From Pseudomonas brassicacearum (GTDB lineage: Bacteria; Pseudomonadota; Gammaproteobacteria; Pseudomonadales; Pseudomonadaceae): a stretch of 64,000 nt of DNA. Location: the NCBI RefSeq assembly GCF_000585995.1, contig NZ_CP007410.1, positions 1,019,430-1,083,429 on the forward strand, written 5' to 3'. Position 1 is the stretch's first letter. The number at the start of each line of letters is the position of its first letter. The notes beneath the pieces were generated by a model that was given only the letters and a program-made list of their open reading frames with translations, made no database searches and was not told the DNA's origin. Position numbers and translations under genes: made by a program. Of the stretch, positions 37,031 through 46,909 are shown piece after piece.

Positions 37031-37894
37031 ATGCCAGTCGCAGTGATTCAAATGGTCAGCCAGAGCGATGTGCTCGCCAACCTGGCGCGTGCCCGTGCGC
37101 TGCTGGAGCAGGCGGCCGCCGGCGGGGCCAGGCTGGTGGTGCTGCCTGAGAACTTCGCGGCCATGGGCCGGCGGGACATCGGTGACATCGGTCGCGCCGA
37201 AGCCTTTGGTCAGGGCCCGATCCTGCCCTGGTTGAAACAGGCCGCCCGCGACCTCAAGTTATGGATTGTGGCCGGTACCTTGCCGTTGCCGCCGGTGGAC
37301 CGGCCCGAGGGCAAGGTCCATGCCTGTTCGTTGTTGATCGACGACCAGGGCCAGATCGTGGCGCGCTACGACAAGCTGCACCTGTTCGATGTGGACGTGG
37401 CGGACAATCGCGGGCGCTATCGCGAGTCTGATGACTATGCTTATGGCAGCCAGGTGGTGGTCGCCGATACACCCGTAGGGAAGGTTGGCCTGACGGTGTG
37501 CTATGACGTGCGTTTCCCGGAGCTGTACAGCGAATTGCGTGCGGCCGGCGCCGAGCTGATCACGGTGCCCTCGGCATTCACTGCGGTGACCGGCGCCGCC
37601 CATTGGGAGGTGCTGATTCGCGCCCGGGCCATCGAGACCCAGTGTTATGTGCTGGCGGCCGCCCAGGGCGGGATGCACCCAGGGCCACGGGAAACCTTTG
37701 GCCACGCCGCGATTGTCGATCCGTGGGGCCGTGTGCTGGCGCACCAGGATCAAGGCGAGGCCGTGCTGCTGGCCGAACGCGACAGCAGCGAACAGGCGTC
37801 CATCCGGGCGCGCATGCCGGTGGCCAGCCATCGGCGCTTTTTCTCGCAGGGCGCTTCACCGCGACCTGTCCAAGACGACGAATTCAAGGCGTAA
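37031..37894 (+). CDS. Carbon-nitrogen hydrolase (nitrilase superfamily, Nit2/omega-amidase-like)
   Basis: A 287-residue cytoplasmic amidase. The ATG at 37031 is chosen over 37007 because GGAGG lies five bases upstream. The Glu-Lys-Cys triad is present: E40 ([10 protein letters not shown]), K115 ([10 protein letters not shown]) and C157 ([12 protein letters not shown]). The combination resembles Nit1/Nit2-type enzymes that hydrolyse deaminated glutathione or omega-amides, a metabolite repair role. The tight spacing with yhdP and tldD is a widely conserved arrangement. The substrate is inferred from the family. Confidence 0.9.
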   Translation: MPVAVIQMVSQSDVLANLARARALLEQAAAGGARLVVLPENFAAMGRRDIGDIGRAEAFGQGPILPWLKQAARDLKLWIVAGTLPLPPVDRPEGKVHACSLLIDDQGQIVARYDKLHLFDVDVADNRGRYRESDDYAYGSQVVVADTPVGKVGLTVCYDVRFPELYSELRAAGAELITVPSAFTAVTGAAHWEVLIRARAIETQCYVLAAAQGGMHPGPRETFGHAAIVDPWGRVLAHQDQGEAVLLAERDSSEQASIRARMPVASHRRFFSQGASPRPVQDDEFKA

Positions 37895-37899
37895 AACAT

Positions 37900-39342
37900 A
37901 TGAGCGGGTTGTTATCCTCAGTCAGTGAACACCTTTTAGCCCCCGGCGGCGTCACCCTGGAGAGCCTGCAAGGCGTGCTGGGCGACCTGGCCGGCCCGGG
38001 CATCGATGCGGCCGACCTGTATTTCCAGGGGCAGATCTCCGAGTCCTGGTCGCTGGAAGACGGCATCGTCAAGGAAGGCAGCTTCAACCTTGACCAAGGC
38101 GTGGGTGTGCGGGCCCAGTCCGGGGAAAAAACCGGCTTCGCCTACAGTAACGCCATTACGCTGGAGGCCCTCGGCGCTGCAGCTCGCGCCGCTCGTTCGA
38201 TTTCCCGGGCCGGGCAGAATGGCACGGTCCAGGCCTTCAGCAGCCAGGACGTGACACAGCTGTATGCACCGGATAACCCGCTGGAAGTCATGAGCCGCGC
38301 CGAGAAGGTCGAACTGCTCAAGCGCATCGACGTCGCCACTCGCGCCCTCGACCCACGTATCCAGCAAGTGACGGTGAGCATGGCCGGTGTCTGGGAACGG
38401 ATCCTGGTGGCGTCCACCGACGGCGGCCTGGCGGCGGACGTTCGGCCGCTGGTGCGGTTCAATGTCAGCGTCATCGTCGAGCAGAACGGTCGTCGCGAAC
38501 GTGGCGGCCATGGCGGCGGCGGACGTACCGATTACCGCTATTTCCTCAGCGAAGACCGCGCCATGGGCTATGCCCGCGAAGCGTTGCGCCAGGCGCTGGT
38601 CAACCTCGAGGCGATCCCGGCGCCGGCTGGCACGTTGCCGGTGGTGCTGGGTTCCGGCTGGTCCGGCGTGCTGCTGCACGAAGCGGTGGGCCACGGCCTG
38701 GAAGGCGATTTCAACCGCAAAGGCAGTTCAGCCTACAGCGGGCGCATGGGTGAAATGGTTGCCTCGAAACTCTGCACCATCGTCGATGACGGCACCCTGG
38801 CTGGGCGCCGCGGTTCCCTGAGCGTCGACGACGAAGGCACGCCGACCGAGTGCACCACGCTGATCGAGAACGGTGTACTCAAGGGTTACATGCAAGACAA
38901 ACTCAACGCCCGGCTGATGGGCGTGGCCCGCACCGGCAACGGTCGCCGCGAGTCTTACGCGCACCTGCCCATGCCGCGCATGACCAATACCTACATGCTG
39001 GGCGGCCAGAGCGATCCGGCGGAAATCATCGCCTCGGTGAAAAAAGGCATTTATTGCGCCAACCTCGGTGGCGGCCAGGTGGACATCACCAGCGGCAAAT
39101 TCGTGTTCTCCACCAGCGAGGCCTACCTGATCGAAGACGGCAAGATCACCGCGCCGGTCAAGGGTGCGACGCTGATCGGCAACGGACCGGAGGCGATGAG
39201 CAAGGTGTCGATGGTCGGTAACGACCTGGCGCTGGACAGCGGTGTGGGGACGTGCGGCAAGGACGGGCAATCGGTGCCGGTTGGCGTGGGTCAACCGACC
39301 CTGAAGATCGATGCGATTACCGTGGGTGGCACGGGCGCATGA
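37900..39342 (+). CDS. tldD: Metalloprotease subunit TldD
   Basis: The active subunit of the TldD/TldE (PmbA) protease, which degrades unfolded peptides and matures microcin-type and other modified peptides. It has 480 residues. The Zn-binding motif HEAVGH is at 260-265, in [16 protein letters not shown]. Other landmarks are [19 protein letters not shown] and [19 protein letters not shown]. Its partner pmbA lies about 800 bp downstream, with darP on the other strand between them, the common gammaproteobacterial order. Five bases separate it from the amidase gene. Confidence 0.96.
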   Translation: MSGLLSSVSEHLLAPGGVTLESLQGVLGDLAGPGIDAADLYFQGQISESWSLEDGIVKEGSFNLDQGVGVRAQSGEKTGFAYSNAITLEALGAAARAARSISRAGQNGTVQAFSSQDVTQLYAPDNPLEVMSRAEKVELLKRIDVATRALDPRIQQVTVSMAGVWERILVASTDGGLAADVRPLVRFNVSVIVEQNGRRERGGHGGGGRTDYRYFLSEDRAMGYAREALRQALVNLEAIPAPAGTLPVVLGSGWSGVLLHEAVGHGLEGDFNRKGSSAYSGRMGEMVASKLCTIVDDGTLAGRRGSLSVDDEGTPTECTTLIENGVLKGYMQDKLNARLMGVARTGNGRRESYAHLPMPRMTNTYMLGGQSDPAEIIASVKKGIYCANLGGGQVDITSGKFVFSTSEAYLIEDGKITAPVKGATLIGNGPEAMSKVSMVGNDLALDSGVGTCGKDGQSVPVGVGQPTLKIDAITVGGTGA

Positions 39343-39359
39343 ACATATTCACGGGCCCC

Positions 39360-39446
39360 GTGGCGAGGGAGCTTGCTCCCGCTGGGCTACGCAGTAGCCC
39401 CAATGCGGTCGCTGCGCAACCGAGCGGGAGCAAGCTCCCTCGCCAC
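39360..39446. repeat. REP inverted pair between convergent genes
   Basis: GTGGCGAGGGAGCTTGCTCC facing its complement, closely spaced, between the 3' ends of tldD and darP. Confidence 0.78.
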
Positions 39447-39489
39447 GGTAATTGCTACCCCGGCAAGGGATTAGTGAGCCAGTGAACGA

Positions 39490-40014
39490 TCAGCGCAGGC
39501 CGCGTTGGGTTTCGTCCAGCTCACGGATGTACTTGAAGATCTTTCGGCTCGAGGCCGGTGGCTTGTTATGCGCCAACTCGTGCTGGGCCTGACGAATCAG
39601 GGAGCGCAATTGCTGGCGATCGGCCTCCGGGTAGTCGATGACGAATTTTTCCAGCACGCCGTCATCGCCTGCGATCAAGCGATCACGCCAGCGTTCCAGA
39701 CCATGGAAGCGTTCGTTGTACTGTCGGGTGGAGGCATCGAGTTGATCGAGCAGAACCAGAATGGCGGCAGTGTCCTGGTCGCGCATCAGTTTGCCGATGA
39801 ATTGCAGGTGCCGTTTACGCGCGATATTCGCGGTGTGCTTGGGCGCATCGGCCAGGGCCCGGCGCATGGCGTCGGTCAAGGGCAGTTTGGCCAGCAAGTC
39901 AGGCTTGAGTGTTGTCAGGCGCTCGCCGAGGTCAACCAGAGCATGCAGCTCGCGTTTGACCTGGGATTTGCTTTTTTCACCCTCGTAGAGGGAGTCGTCG
40001 TAAGAATCAACCAT
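39490..40014 (-). CDS. darP: Ribosome biogenesis factor YjgA/DarP (DUF615)
   Basis: A 174-residue, highly charged helical protein ([20 protein letters not shown] at the start) that associates with late 50S assembly intermediates and promotes peptidyl transferase centre maturation in E. coli. Family landmarks: [23 protein letters not shown]-type region ([13 protein letters not shown]), [11 protein letters not shown] and the C-terminal [10 protein letters not shown] much longer frame up to 41274 is antisense to pmbA and not credible. The start at 40014 is the first reasonable ATG. It is divergent from pmbA. Confidence 0.93.
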   Translation of the reverse strand: MVDSYDDSLYEGEKSKSQVKRELHALVDLGERLTTLKPDLLAKLPLTDAMRRALADAPKHTANIARKRHLQFIGKLMRDQDTAAILVLLDQLDASTRQYNERFHGLERWRDRLIAGDDGVLEKFVIDYPEADRQQLRSLIRQAQHELAHNKPPASSRKIFKYIRELDETQRGLR

Positions 40015-40143
40015 GGTGGCAGTCCGCAAAGAAACGCCGCCATGATAACCAGTCGGGGGCCGCTTGTCCGGCCCGGTCGCTCGAAGGCCTCGGGTTTGTT
40101 CGTACATACCCTGACCGAAAACAGAATTTGAGTGGAGAACACC

Positions 40144-41490
40144 ATGAGTGCAGTTCAGAGCGTCGGCCCGCAAGCATTGCCGGCACTGCAGGAACAAGTC
40201 GAGCAGATCCTCGCCGAAGCCAAGCGGCAGGGCGCCAGTGCCTGTGAGGTGGCGGTGTCCCTGGAGCAGGGGCTGTCGACGTCGGTGCGCCAGCGCGAGG
40301 TGGAAACCGTCGAATTCAATCGCGACCAGGGGTTTGGCATCACCCTGTACGCCGGCCAGCGCAAAGGATCGGCCAGCACGTCGGCCAGCGGCCCTGATGC
40401 CATTCGCGAAACCGTTGCCGCGGCGCTGGCGATTGCCCAGCACACCTCGGAAGACGAAGCCTCGGGCCTGGCCGATGCCGCGCTGATGTGCAAGGAACTG
40501 CGTGACTTCGACCTGTTCCACGCCTGGGACATCACCCCTGAACAGGCCATCGAGCAGGCGCTGCGTTGCGAAGCGGCGGCGTTCGAGGCTGACAGCCGGA
40601 TCAAGAACGCCGACGGGACCACCCTCAATACCCACCAGGGTTGCCGCGTCTACGGTAACAGCCACGGTTTCATCGGCGGTTATGCTTCGACCCGTCACAG
40701 TCTCAGCTGCGTGATGATCGCGGAAGCCAACGGCCAGATGCAGCGCGATTACTGGTACGACGTGAGTCGCCAGGGCAATTTGTTGGCAGACCCGGTCAGC
40801 ATCGGCCAGAAAGCCGCGCAGCGGGCGGCCAGCCGCCTGGGCGCCCGGCCGGTGCCGACCTGTGAAGTGCCGGTGCTGTTTGCCGCCGAGTTGGCCGGTG
40901 GCTTGTTCGGCAGCTTCCTGTCGGCGGTGTCCGGCGGCAACCTGTACCGCAAGTCGTCCTTCCTCGAAGGTGCACTGGGGCAGAAGTTGTTCCCGGAGTG
41001 GATGACCATCGACGAACGTCCGCACCTGATGCAAGCCATGGGCAGCTCGGCGTTCGACGGTGATGGCCTGGCGACCTACGCCAAGCCGTTCGTGGAAAAC
41101 GGCGAGTTGGTGTCCTACATTCTCGGCACCTATTCGGGCCGCAAGCTCGGTATGCCGAGCACCGCCAATGCCGGCGGCGTGCATAACCTGTTCGTGACCC
41201 ATGGCGAAGAAGACCAGGCCGCCTTGCTTCGGCGGATGGGGCGCGGCCTGCTGGTGACCGAACTGATGGGCCATGGCCTGAACATGGTCACCGGGGACTA
41301 TTCCCGTGGCGCGGCGGGGTTCTGGGTCGAAAATGGCGAGATCCAGTTCCCGGTCCAGGAAGTGACCATCGCCGGTAACATGCGCGATATGTTCAAACAG
41401 ATCGTGGCCGTGGGCAATGACCTGGAACTGCGCAGCAACATCCGCACCGGCTCGGTACTGATCGAGCGGATGACGGTGGCGGGTAGCTGA
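40144..41490 (+). CDS. pmbA: Metalloprotease subunit TldE/PmbA
   Basis: A 448-residue partner of TldD, homologous to it but without the HExxxH zinc site. The start at 40144 follows GTGGAG. Landmarks: [51 protein letters not shown] and [21 protein letters not shown], where MGHG sits at the place of the lost metal motif. It ends just before a strong terminator. Confidence 0.95.
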   Translation: MSAVQSVGPQALPALQEQVEQILAEAKRQGASACEVAVSLEQGLSTSVRQREVETVEFNRDQGFGITLYAGQRKGSASTSASGPDAIRETVAAALAIAQHTSEDEASGLADAALMCKELRDFDLFHAWDITPEQAIEQALRCEAAAFEADSRIKNADGTTLNTHQGCRVYGNSHGFIGGYASTRHSLSCVMIAEANGQMQRDYWYDVSRQGNLLADPVSIGQKAAQRAASRLGARPVPTCEVPVLFAAELAGGLFGSFLSAVSGGNLYRKSSFLEGALGQKLFPEWMTIDERPHLMQAMGSSAFDGDGLATYAKPFVENGELVSYILGTYSGRKLGMPSTANAGGVHNLFVTHGEEDQAALLRRMGRGLLVTELMGHGLNMVTGDYSRGAAGFWVENGEIQFPVQEVTIAGNMRDMFKQIVAVGNDLELRSNIRTGSVLIERMTVAGS

Positions 41491-41504
41491 CCTTCAATCG
41501 CTGA

Positions 41505-41542
41505 AAAAAGGCGCGTCATCCTAGCGGGTGACGCGCTTTTTT
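41505..41542 (+). terminator. Intrinsic terminator after pmbA
   Basis: GCGCGTCATCC (41511-41521) pairs with GGGTGACGCGC (41526-41536), with a TAGC loop. It is flanked by A6 on the left and T6 on the right, so it could act in both directions. Confidence 0.9.
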
Positions 41543-41589
41543 CATGTTCGCAGAACCCTGTTTGGACCGGGGGACACGGTGGACACCCT

Positions 41590-41719
41590 GTGGCGAGGGG
41601 ATTTATCCCCGCTGGGGTGCGCAGCGCCCCCAAAAAGATCCATGCAATCAACCAGAGACACCGCGAGAGTAGGGTTTGGGGCTGCTTCGCACCCCAGCGG
41701 GGATAAATCCCCTCGCCAC
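41590..41719. repeat. REP inverted pair, GGGGATTTATCCCCGC type
   Basis: GTGGCGAGGGGATTTATCCC faces its complement with GCTGGGGTGCGCAGCGCCCC and GGGGCTGCTTCGCACCCC between. This is a different REP family from most in the window; the only other copy is at 45616-45751. The two flank the fagA-fumC-sodA-ZIP block. Confidence 0.82.
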
Positions 41720-41748
41720 AATGTGTTCCTCTCAAGACTTGTGTTGCT

Positions 41749-41780
41749 TCTTATTATCATCTAATAATAAATCTCATTCG
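41749..41780 (+). promoter_or_regulatory. Putative Fur box upstream of fagA
   Basis: An AT-rich stretch in GC-rich DNA. TTATTA (41751-41756) and TAATAA (41762-41767) form an inverted repeat with a 5-base spacer, inside a run of NATAAT-like hexamers (TTATTATCATCTAATAATAA). In P. aeruginosa the fagA-fumC-orfX-sodA operon is repressed by Fur with iron, and this site has the expected place and composition. Confidence 0.65.
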
Positions 41781-41797
41781 CCGAGTGAGCCGCGGTC

Positions 41798-42193
41798 ATG
41801 AGTTCTGCCCTGCACGAGCAACCCTACCTTGAAAGCTGGCGCTGGATGAGTCGCCAGATCCGCTGTGCGATGAGTCCGGACGAGCCGCGACTGATCGAGC
41901 ACTACCTGGCCGAGGGCCGCTATCTGGCCTGTTGCACCGCCACTTCGCCGTGGATGATTTCCGAAACCGCGTTCCGCTTGCTGCTCGACACCGCTGCTGA
42001 CGTCGCGCTGCCGTGGCATTGGCGCAATCTCTGCCTCGACCAGGCCTGGCGCCCATTGCGCGATCTCGAACGCCAATCGCTCTGCCGCTGCCGCCTCAAG
42101 CGCTGGCAGAGCCATGCCTGGGCGCTGGCGACCTGCGCCCTGGAGCCATCGATTCCTCTTATTGAACTGGTGCAAGGATCTCCCGATGAGTAA
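41798..42193 (+). CDS. fagA: FagA-like protein (Fur-associated gene A)
   Basis: A 131-residue protein, first gene of the operon fagA-fumC-orfX-sodA that is induced by iron limitation in P. aeruginosa. It has no signal peptide. It is rich in Trp, Arg, Leu and Cys (SWRWMSRQIRCAM, YLACCTATSPWM, QSLCRCRLKRW). The clustered Cys residues suggest metal binding or redox sensing, but no biochemical function is established for the family. Its 3' end overlaps fumC by 8 bp. Confidence 0.82.
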   Translation: MSSALHEQPYLESWRWMSRQIRCAMSPDEPRLIEHYLAEGRYLACCTATSPWMISETAFRLLLDTAADVALPWHWRNLCLDQAWRPLRDLERQSLCRCRLKRWQSHAWALATCALEPSIPLIELVQGSPDE

Positions 42194-43562
42194 TACCCGT
42201 ATCGAACGCGACAGCATGGGCGAACTGCAAGTCCCGGTGGACGCCCTCTACGGCGCGCAGACCCAGCGTGCCGTGGATAACTTCCCTGTCAGCGGCCAGC
42301 GCATGCCGGCGCAGTTCATTCGCGCCCTGATCCTGGCCAAGGCCGCCGCCGCTCGGGCCAACGTCGAACTGGAACAAATCAGCGCGGCCCAGGGCAAGGC
42401 CATCGTCGACGCCGCCCAAGGGCTGCTCGAAGGCCAATTCATGGACCATTTCCCGGTGGATATCTTCCAGACCGGCTCGGGTACCAGTTCCAACATGAAC
42501 GCCAACGAAGTCATCGCCACCCTGGCCAGTCGTCTGCTGGGGGAAGCAGTCAATCCTAACGATCACGTCAACTGCGGCCAGAGCAGTAACGACATCATTC
42601 CCACCAGCATTCATGTCAGTGCCGCGTTGGCCTTGCATGAGCAACTGCTGCCGGCGCTGTTGCACCTGGTGCAGGTGATCGAGCGCAAGGCTGTAGAGGT
42701 GCACCCGTTCATCAAGACCGGCCGCACCCATTTGATGGATGCCATGCCGGTGCGCTTGAGCCAGGTGCTTGAGGGGTGGGCGCAGCAGCTCAAGGCCAAT
42801 ATCGGCCATTTGCAGGATCTGTTGCCGAGCCTGCAATCCCTGGCTCAGGGCGGTACGGCAGTCGGCACTGGGGTCAACGCCCATCCCCGGTTCGCCGAGC
42901 TGTTCAGTCAACAACTGACGCAACTGACCCAGGTGCAATTTACCCCGGGCAAGAATCTGTTCGCGCTGATCGGCTCCCAGGACACCGCCGTGGCGGTGTC
43001 CGGACAGCTCAAGACCACGGCGGTGTCGCTGATGAAAATCGCCAACGACCTGCGCTGGATGAACTCCGGTCCGCTGGCAGGCCTGGGGGAGATCGAACTC
43101 GAAGGCTTGCAGCCGGGCTCCTCGATCATGCCCGGCAAGGTCAACCCGGTCATTCCCGAGGCCACTGCGATGGTGGCGGCCCAGGTGATCGGCAATGACA
43201 CGGTGATCACCGTGGCCGGTCAGTCGGGCAACTTTGAACTGAACGTGATGCTGCCGATCATCGCCCAGAACCTGCTGAGCAGCATCGCCTTGATGTCCAC
43301 CACCAGCCGCTTGCTGGCAGACAAGGCCATCGCCACTTTCAAGGTCAACGAGGCCAGGCTCAAGGAAGCGTTGTCGCGCAATCCGATCCTGGTCACCGCG
43401 CTGAACCCGATCATCGGTTACCAGAAAGCCGCTGAAATCGCCAAGAAGGCCTATCAGCAAGGTCGCCCGGTCATCGAGGTCGCCCTGGAACACACCGACC
43501 TGACGCGCAGCGAGCTCGAGGTCCTGCTGGACCCGGAAAAGCTCACCGCCGGCGGTGTGTAA
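42186..43562 (+). CDS. fumC: Class II (iron-free) fumarate hydratase
   Basis: Interconverts fumarate and malate without an iron-sulfur cluster, replacing iron-dependent class I fumarase when iron is scarce or under superoxide. It has 458 residues, starting at 42186 (MSNTRIERDSMGELQVP). Motifs: TGSGTSSNMNANEV, the catalytic His in KTGRTHLMDA, and the fumarase/aspartase signature GSSIMPGKVNP. Placement downstream of a Fur-type site and upstream of sodA fits an iron-sparing, oxidative-stress operon. Confidence 0.97.
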   Translation: MSNTRIERDSMGELQVPVDALYGAQTQRAVDNFPVSGQRMPAQFIRALILAKAAAARANVELEQISAAQGKAIVDAAQGLLEGQFMDHFPVDIFQTGSGTSSNMNANEVIATLASRLLGEAVNPNDHVNCGQSSNDIIPTSIHVSAALALHEQLLPALLHLVQVIERKAVEVHPFIKTGRTHLMDAMPVRLSQVLEGWAQQLKANIGHLQDLLPSLQSLAQGGTAVGTGVNAHPRFAELFSQQLTQLTQVQFTPGKNLFALIGSQDTAVAVSGQLKTTAVSLMKIANDLRWMNSGPLAGLGEIELEGLQPGSSIMPGKVNPVIPEATAMVAAQVIGNDTVITVAGQSGNFELNVMLPIIAQNLLSSIALMSTTSRLLADKAIATFKVNEARLKEALSRNPILVTALNPIIGYQKAAEIAKKAYQQGRPVIEVALEHTDLTRSELEVLLDPEKLTAGGV

Positions 43563-43589
43563 ACCCGACACTGCTGTGGAGGACTCACC

Positions 43590-44030
43590 GTGGAACATTG
43601 GAAACGCACGATCGAACGAGCCAATCGCTGTTTCATGCTAGGTGAACTGGTGGACGCCCGCGAAGGCTATCTGCAAGCGCTGGCCTTGGCCCAAGTGCTG
43701 TTTGAGCGCTGGGCGGATGCCGACGAAGCCGTTGCCGCCTGCGTCGTCTCCCACCACAACCTGGCGGATCTGCACTTGCGCCTGAACCAGCCGGAGGAGA
43801 GCGCCGAGTACCTCTGCGCCATCCACCAGCGTTTGCTGCAAACCCTGCAGGACGAGCGTATGGCGCCGGCCCTGCGCGCTGCCGCGTTGCGTCAGAGCCA
43901 CAAGACCTATGTCGAACTGCTGACGTTCATCAGCGAGCACGGTGAATACCCTCGCACCCAGCGCCTGCTGCACTGCAATGCCGCTTCGCCCCGGCAGCGC
44001 AACGCCCCTGTTCATTACGGAGTTCATTGA
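43590..44030 (+). CDS. Conserved protein of the fumC-sodA operon (orfX)
   Basis: A 146-residue cytoplasmic protein of unknown function in the same place as orfX (PA4469) between fumC and sodA in P. aeruginosa. It is mostly helical, with TPR-like helix pairs: [30 protein letters not shown], then [20 protein letters not shown] with the classic small-residue spacing of a TPR. No catalytic motif is seen. It could be an adaptor for metal or SOD maturation, but that is speculation from context. The stop is 2 bp from the sodA start. Confidence 0.8.
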   Translation: MEHWKRTIERANRCFMLGELVDAREGYLQALALAQVLFERWADADEAVAACVVSHHNLADLHLRLNQPEESAEYLCAIHQRLLQTLQDERMAPALRAAALRQSHKTYVELLTFISEHGEYPRTQRLLHCNAASPRQRNAPVHYGVH

Positions 44031-44032
44031 AA

Positions 44033-44644
44033 ATGGCTTTTACCTTGCCTGCTTTGCCCTACGCCTACGACGCCCTGGAACCGCACATCGATGCGCAGAC
44101 CATGGAGATCCACTACACCAAGCATCACCAGACTTACATCAACAACCTCAACGCTGCGGTGGACGGCACCGAATACGCCGGATGGCCCGTCGAAAAACTG
44201 CTGGCCAGCGTCGAGCAATTGCCGCAAGGCCTCAGGGCCGCAGTGATCAACCAGGGCGGTGGCCATGCCAACCATTCGCTGTTTTGGGAGGTCATGGCAC
44301 CCCAGGGCGGCGGTCAACCCGAGGGGCCCCTGGCCGCCGCGATCGAGGCGCAACTGGGCGGTCTCGAGCGGTTCAAGGAAGCGTTCACCAAAGCCGCGCT
44401 GACCCGTTTCGGCAGCGGTTGGGCCTGGTTGAGCGTGACCCCGCAAAAGACATTGGTGGTGGAAAGCAGCGGCAACCAGGACAGCCCGTTGATGAACGGC
44501 CATACGCCGATCCTTGGCCTGGACGTTTGGGAACACGCGTATTACTTGCAGTACCAGAACCGTCGGCCTGAATACATCAACGCGTTCTACAACGTGATCA
44601 ACTGGCCGGAAGTCGCACGCCGTTACCAGGCTGCGCTGGCCTGA
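44033..44644 (+). CDS. sodA: Manganese superoxide dismutase
   Basis: Converts superoxide to oxygen and peroxide in the cytoplasm. The 203-residue protein has metal ligands H27 (IHYTKHH), H81 ([10 protein letters not shown]), D164 and H168 ([12 protein letters not shown]). GGGHANH and SSGNQDSPL (second-shell Gln on the C-terminal side) mark it as the Mn rather than Fe type. The start at 44033 follows GGAG 10 bases upstream. Synthesis of an Mn enzyme under Fur control lets the cell keep SOD activity without iron. Confidence 0.97.
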   Translation: MAFTLPALPYAYDALEPHIDAQTMEIHYTKHHQTYINNLNAAVDGTEYAGWPVEKLLASVEQLPQGLRAAVINQGGGHANHSLFWEVMAPQGGGQPEGPLAAAIEAQLGGLERFKEAFTKAALTRFGSGWAWLSVTPQKTLVVESSGNQDSPLMNGHTPILGLDVWEHAYYLQYQNRRPEYINAFYNVINWPEVARRYQAALA

Positions 44645-44674
44645 GTGCCTCATAAAAACCATCCAAGGCTGACT

Positions 44675-45565
44675 ATGGATACTGAAACGCTGGCGATAGG
44701 GAGCGGGCGGATGTTCCGCTACGCCTTGGGATCGTTGTTGCTGTTGGCCGGGATGACATTGCTGGCGGCCCAGGGCCTGGAGTGGCTGGACCTGGAGCCG
44801 AAACTGTTGCGTGCGCTGCAGGGCGGTGGGCTTTGCGCCTTGGGTACGGCGTTGGGCGCCGTGCCGGTGCTGGTCATTCGGCGCATGCCCCAGGCCGTGA
44901 GTGATTCGCTGTTGGGCTTCGGTGCCGGCGTGATGCTGGCCGCCACGGCGTTTTCGCTGATCGTACCGGGCATTGCCGCGGCCGAACAGCTGGGGCTCAC
45001 GCCTTGGGCGGCCAGTGGCCTGATCAGCTTCGGCATCCTGCTGGGGGCCTTCGGACTGTATCTGGTGGATCGCAAGGTGTCAGCCAGCCCCGCAAGGCTG
45101 ATAGAGACGCCCGGACGCCCGATCATCGCGCCGCGGATCTGGTTGTTCGTGTTTGCCATTGTGGCCCACAACATTCCCGAAGGGATGGCCGTCGGCGTGT
45201 CGGCGGGTGGCGGCATGCCCGATGCCGATAGCCTGGCGATGGGGATCGCCTTGCAGGATGTACCGGAAGGGCTGGTGATCGCGCTGGTGCTGGCTGCGGC
45301 TGGGATGTCGCGGGTCAAGGCGTTCTTGATTGGCGCCGCGTCAGGGTTGGTCGAGCCCGTGTTCGCATTGTTATGCGCCTGGTTGGTGAGCCTGGCCGAG
45401 ATGCTGCTGCCCCTGGGGTTGGCACTGGCGGCCGGGGCGATGTTGCTGGTGGTGACTCATGAGGTCATTCCCGAATCACGCCGCAATGGTCATGACAAAC
45501 TGGCGAGCCTGGGGTTGCTGGTGGGGTTTTGCCTGATGATGGTGATGGACACGGCGTTGGCGTGA
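44675..45565 (+). CDS. ZIP family metal ion transporter
   Basis: A 296-residue membrane protein with about eight segments. ZIP metal-binding signatures occur in the second half: FAIVAHNIPEGMAVGV and then IALQDVPEGLVIAL, each with the conserved PEG. The first half contains GFGAGVMLAATAFSLIVP. The start at 44675 has AAGG upstream. It follows sodA by 30 bp, and a ZIP gene follows sodA in P. aeruginosa too (PA4467). Import of Mn for SodA would make sense, but the metal is inferred. Confidence 0.88.
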   Translation: MDTETLAIGSGRMFRYALGSLLLLAGMTLLAAQGLEWLDLEPKLLRALQGGGLCALGTALGAVPVLVIRRMPQAVSDSLLGFGAGVMLAATAFSLIVPGIAAAEQLGLTPWAASGLISFGILLGAFGLYLVDRKVSASPARLIETPGRPIIAPRIWLFVFAIVAHNIPEGMAVGVSAGGGMPDADSLAMGIALQDVPEGLVIALVLAAAGMSRVKAFLIGAASGLVEPVFALLCAWLVSLAEMLLPLGLALAAGAMLLVVTHEVIPESRRNGHDKLASLGLLVGFCLMMVMDTALA

Positions 45566-45615
45566 CAGGGAAAATCTGTGGGACAGGGATCAATCTGTGT
45601 GGCAGGGATAAATCT

Positions 45616-45751
45616 GTGGCGAGGGGATTTATCCCCGCTGGGCTGCGAAGCAGCCCCAAAACCTACTTTCGCGGTGTCTCTGGTTGATTGCATGGACCTT
45701 TTTTTGGGGGGGGGCGCTTCGCACCCCAGCGGGGATAAATCCCCTCACCAC
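45616..45751. repeat. REP inverted pair, GGGGATTTATCCCCGC type
   Basis: Second copy of the REP family seen at 41590-41719, sharing also the internal CAGAGACACCGCGA-type segment. A T7G9 run at 45699-45714 lies inside it. It sits between the convergent ZIP gene and ptsO. Confidence 0.82.
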
Positions 45752-45758
45752 AGGGGGA

Positions 45759-46034
45759 TTATTCGCCTTCGTCGAAGTACCTGTTGATCAGGTCCACCAG
45801 GGCATCCATCGCTTCCTGCTCTTGATCACCTTCGGTTTGCAGGTGGATTTTGGTGCCCTTGCCGGCTGCGAGCATCATCATCGCCATGATGCTTTTACCG
45901 TCGACCGTAGACTCTGGCGTGCGCCCGACCCGAATGCTGGTGTCCTTGAATTGACCGGCAACCCCGACGAACTTGGCCGACGCACGGGCATGCAAACCCA
46001 GCTTGTTGATGATTTCAATTTCCCGAGCAGGCAT
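45759..46034 (-). CDS. ptsO: HPr-like phosphocarrier of the nitrogen PTS (NPr)
   Basis: A 91-residue HPr homologue that passes phosphate from PtsP (EI-Ntr) to PtsN. Active H15 lies in LGLHARASAKF, and S48 lies in DGKSIMAMMMLAA. Last gene of the rpoN-hpf-ptsN-rapZ-ptsO block; 15 bp from rapZ. In Pseudomonas this branch signals nutrient state, including effects on polyhydroxyalkanoate and K+ homeostasis. Confidence 0.96.
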   Translation of the reverse strand: MPAREIEIINKLGLHARASAKFVGVAGQFKDTSIRVGRTPESTVDGKSIMAMMMLAAGKGTKIHLQTEGDQEQEAMDALVDLINRYFDEGE

Positions 46035-46049
46035 CGCGATGTGAATCCT

Positions 46050-46907
46050 TTAGCTGAGGTCGCGGTGGCGAACCTGGACGTTCTTCAGGGATTGTTGCAG
46101 GAGCTGACCCAGGCGTTCGGTCAGGTATACAGAACGGTGATGGCCACCCGTGCAGCCGATGGCGATCGTGACGTAGGCACGGTTGCTCGCGGCAAAGCGG
46201 GGCAGCCATTTGAGCAGGTAGCTGGAGATATCCTGGTACATGTCCTCGACATCCGGCTGGGCGGCCAGGTAGTCGATCACCGGCTGGTCGAGCCCGGACT
46301 GCTCACGCAATTCCGGTTTCCAATAAGGGTTGGGCAGGCAGCGCACATCGAACACCAGGTCGGCGTCTACCGGCATGCCACGCTTGAAACCGAAGGATTC
46401 CACCAGGAACGCCGTGCCTGGTTCCGGCTGGTTCAGCAGGCGCAACTTGATGGTGTCGCGTAGCTGATACAGGTTCAGGTTCGTGGTGTTGACCTTCAGG
46501 TCGGCCAAGTCGGCGATCGGGCTCAGCAGCTGGCTTTCGTCATGAATAGCTTCAGCCAGGGAGCGGCTGGCGTTGCTCAGCGGGTGGCGTCGACGGGTTT
46601 CGGAAAAACGCTTGAGCAGCGTCTCTTCATCGGCATCCAGATACAGCACATCGCACTGGATATGCCGGCTGCGTACTTCCTCGAGCAAGTCAGGAAAGCG
46701 TGACAGATGGCTCGGCAGGTTGCGTGCATCGATGGACACCGCCACCAGCGGTTGCGCCAGTTCAGTGTGGATCAGGGCGCGTTCGGCCAGCTCCGGCAGC
46801 AGGCCGGCTGGAAGGTTATCGATACAATAGTAGCCGTTGTCCTCAAGCACATTGAGCGCCGTGCTTTTACCGGAGCCGGAGCGGCCACTGACAATGATCA
46901 TGCGCAT
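46050..46907 (-). CDS. rapZ: RNase adapter RapZ
   Basis: A 285-residue RNA-binding GTP/ATP-binding protein. Walker A GRSGSGKS is at 8-15, and the Walker B-like region [20 protein letters not shown] follows. The C-terminal domain (about 155-285) contains [19 protein letters not shown] and [16 protein letters not shown], the phosphosugar/RNA-binding half. In E. coli it controls GlmY/GlmZ and glmS; Pseudomonas lacks close GlmY/Z homologues, so its target here is unclear. It is 2 bp from ptsN. Confidence 0.96.
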   Translation of the reverse strand: MRMIIVSGRSGSGKSTALNVLEDNGYYCIDNLPAGLLPELAERALIHTELAQPLVAVSIDARNLPSHLSRFPDLLEEVRSRHIQCDVLYLDADEETLLKRFSETRRRHPLSNASRSLAEAIHDESQLLSPIADLADLKVNTTNLNLYQLRDTIKLRLLNQPEPGTAFLVESFGFKRGMPVDADLVFDVRCLPNPYWKPELREQSGLDQPVIDYLAAQPDVEDMYQDISSYLLKWLPRFAASNRAYVTIAIGCTGGHHRSVYLTERLGQLLQQSLKNVQVRHRDLS

Positions 46908-46909
46908 GT

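Larger units (their letters stand above)
41491..41797. other. Intergenic region between pmbA and fagA
   Basis: About 307 bp holding, in order, the pmbA terminator (41505-41542), a REP pair (41590-41719) and an AT-rich Fur-type control region (41749-41780) before fagA. Confidence 0.7.

Noticed and set aside
39490..41274. 594-codon minus-strand frame joining darP to sequence antisense to pmbA
   Set aside because: Only the last 174 codons match DarP; the rest is antisense to pmbA. The start at 40014 is used instead.
45699..45714. T7G9 tract as a phase-variation switch
   Set aside because: It lies inside a non-coding REP between convergent genes, so length changes would not alter a reading frame or an obvious promoter.
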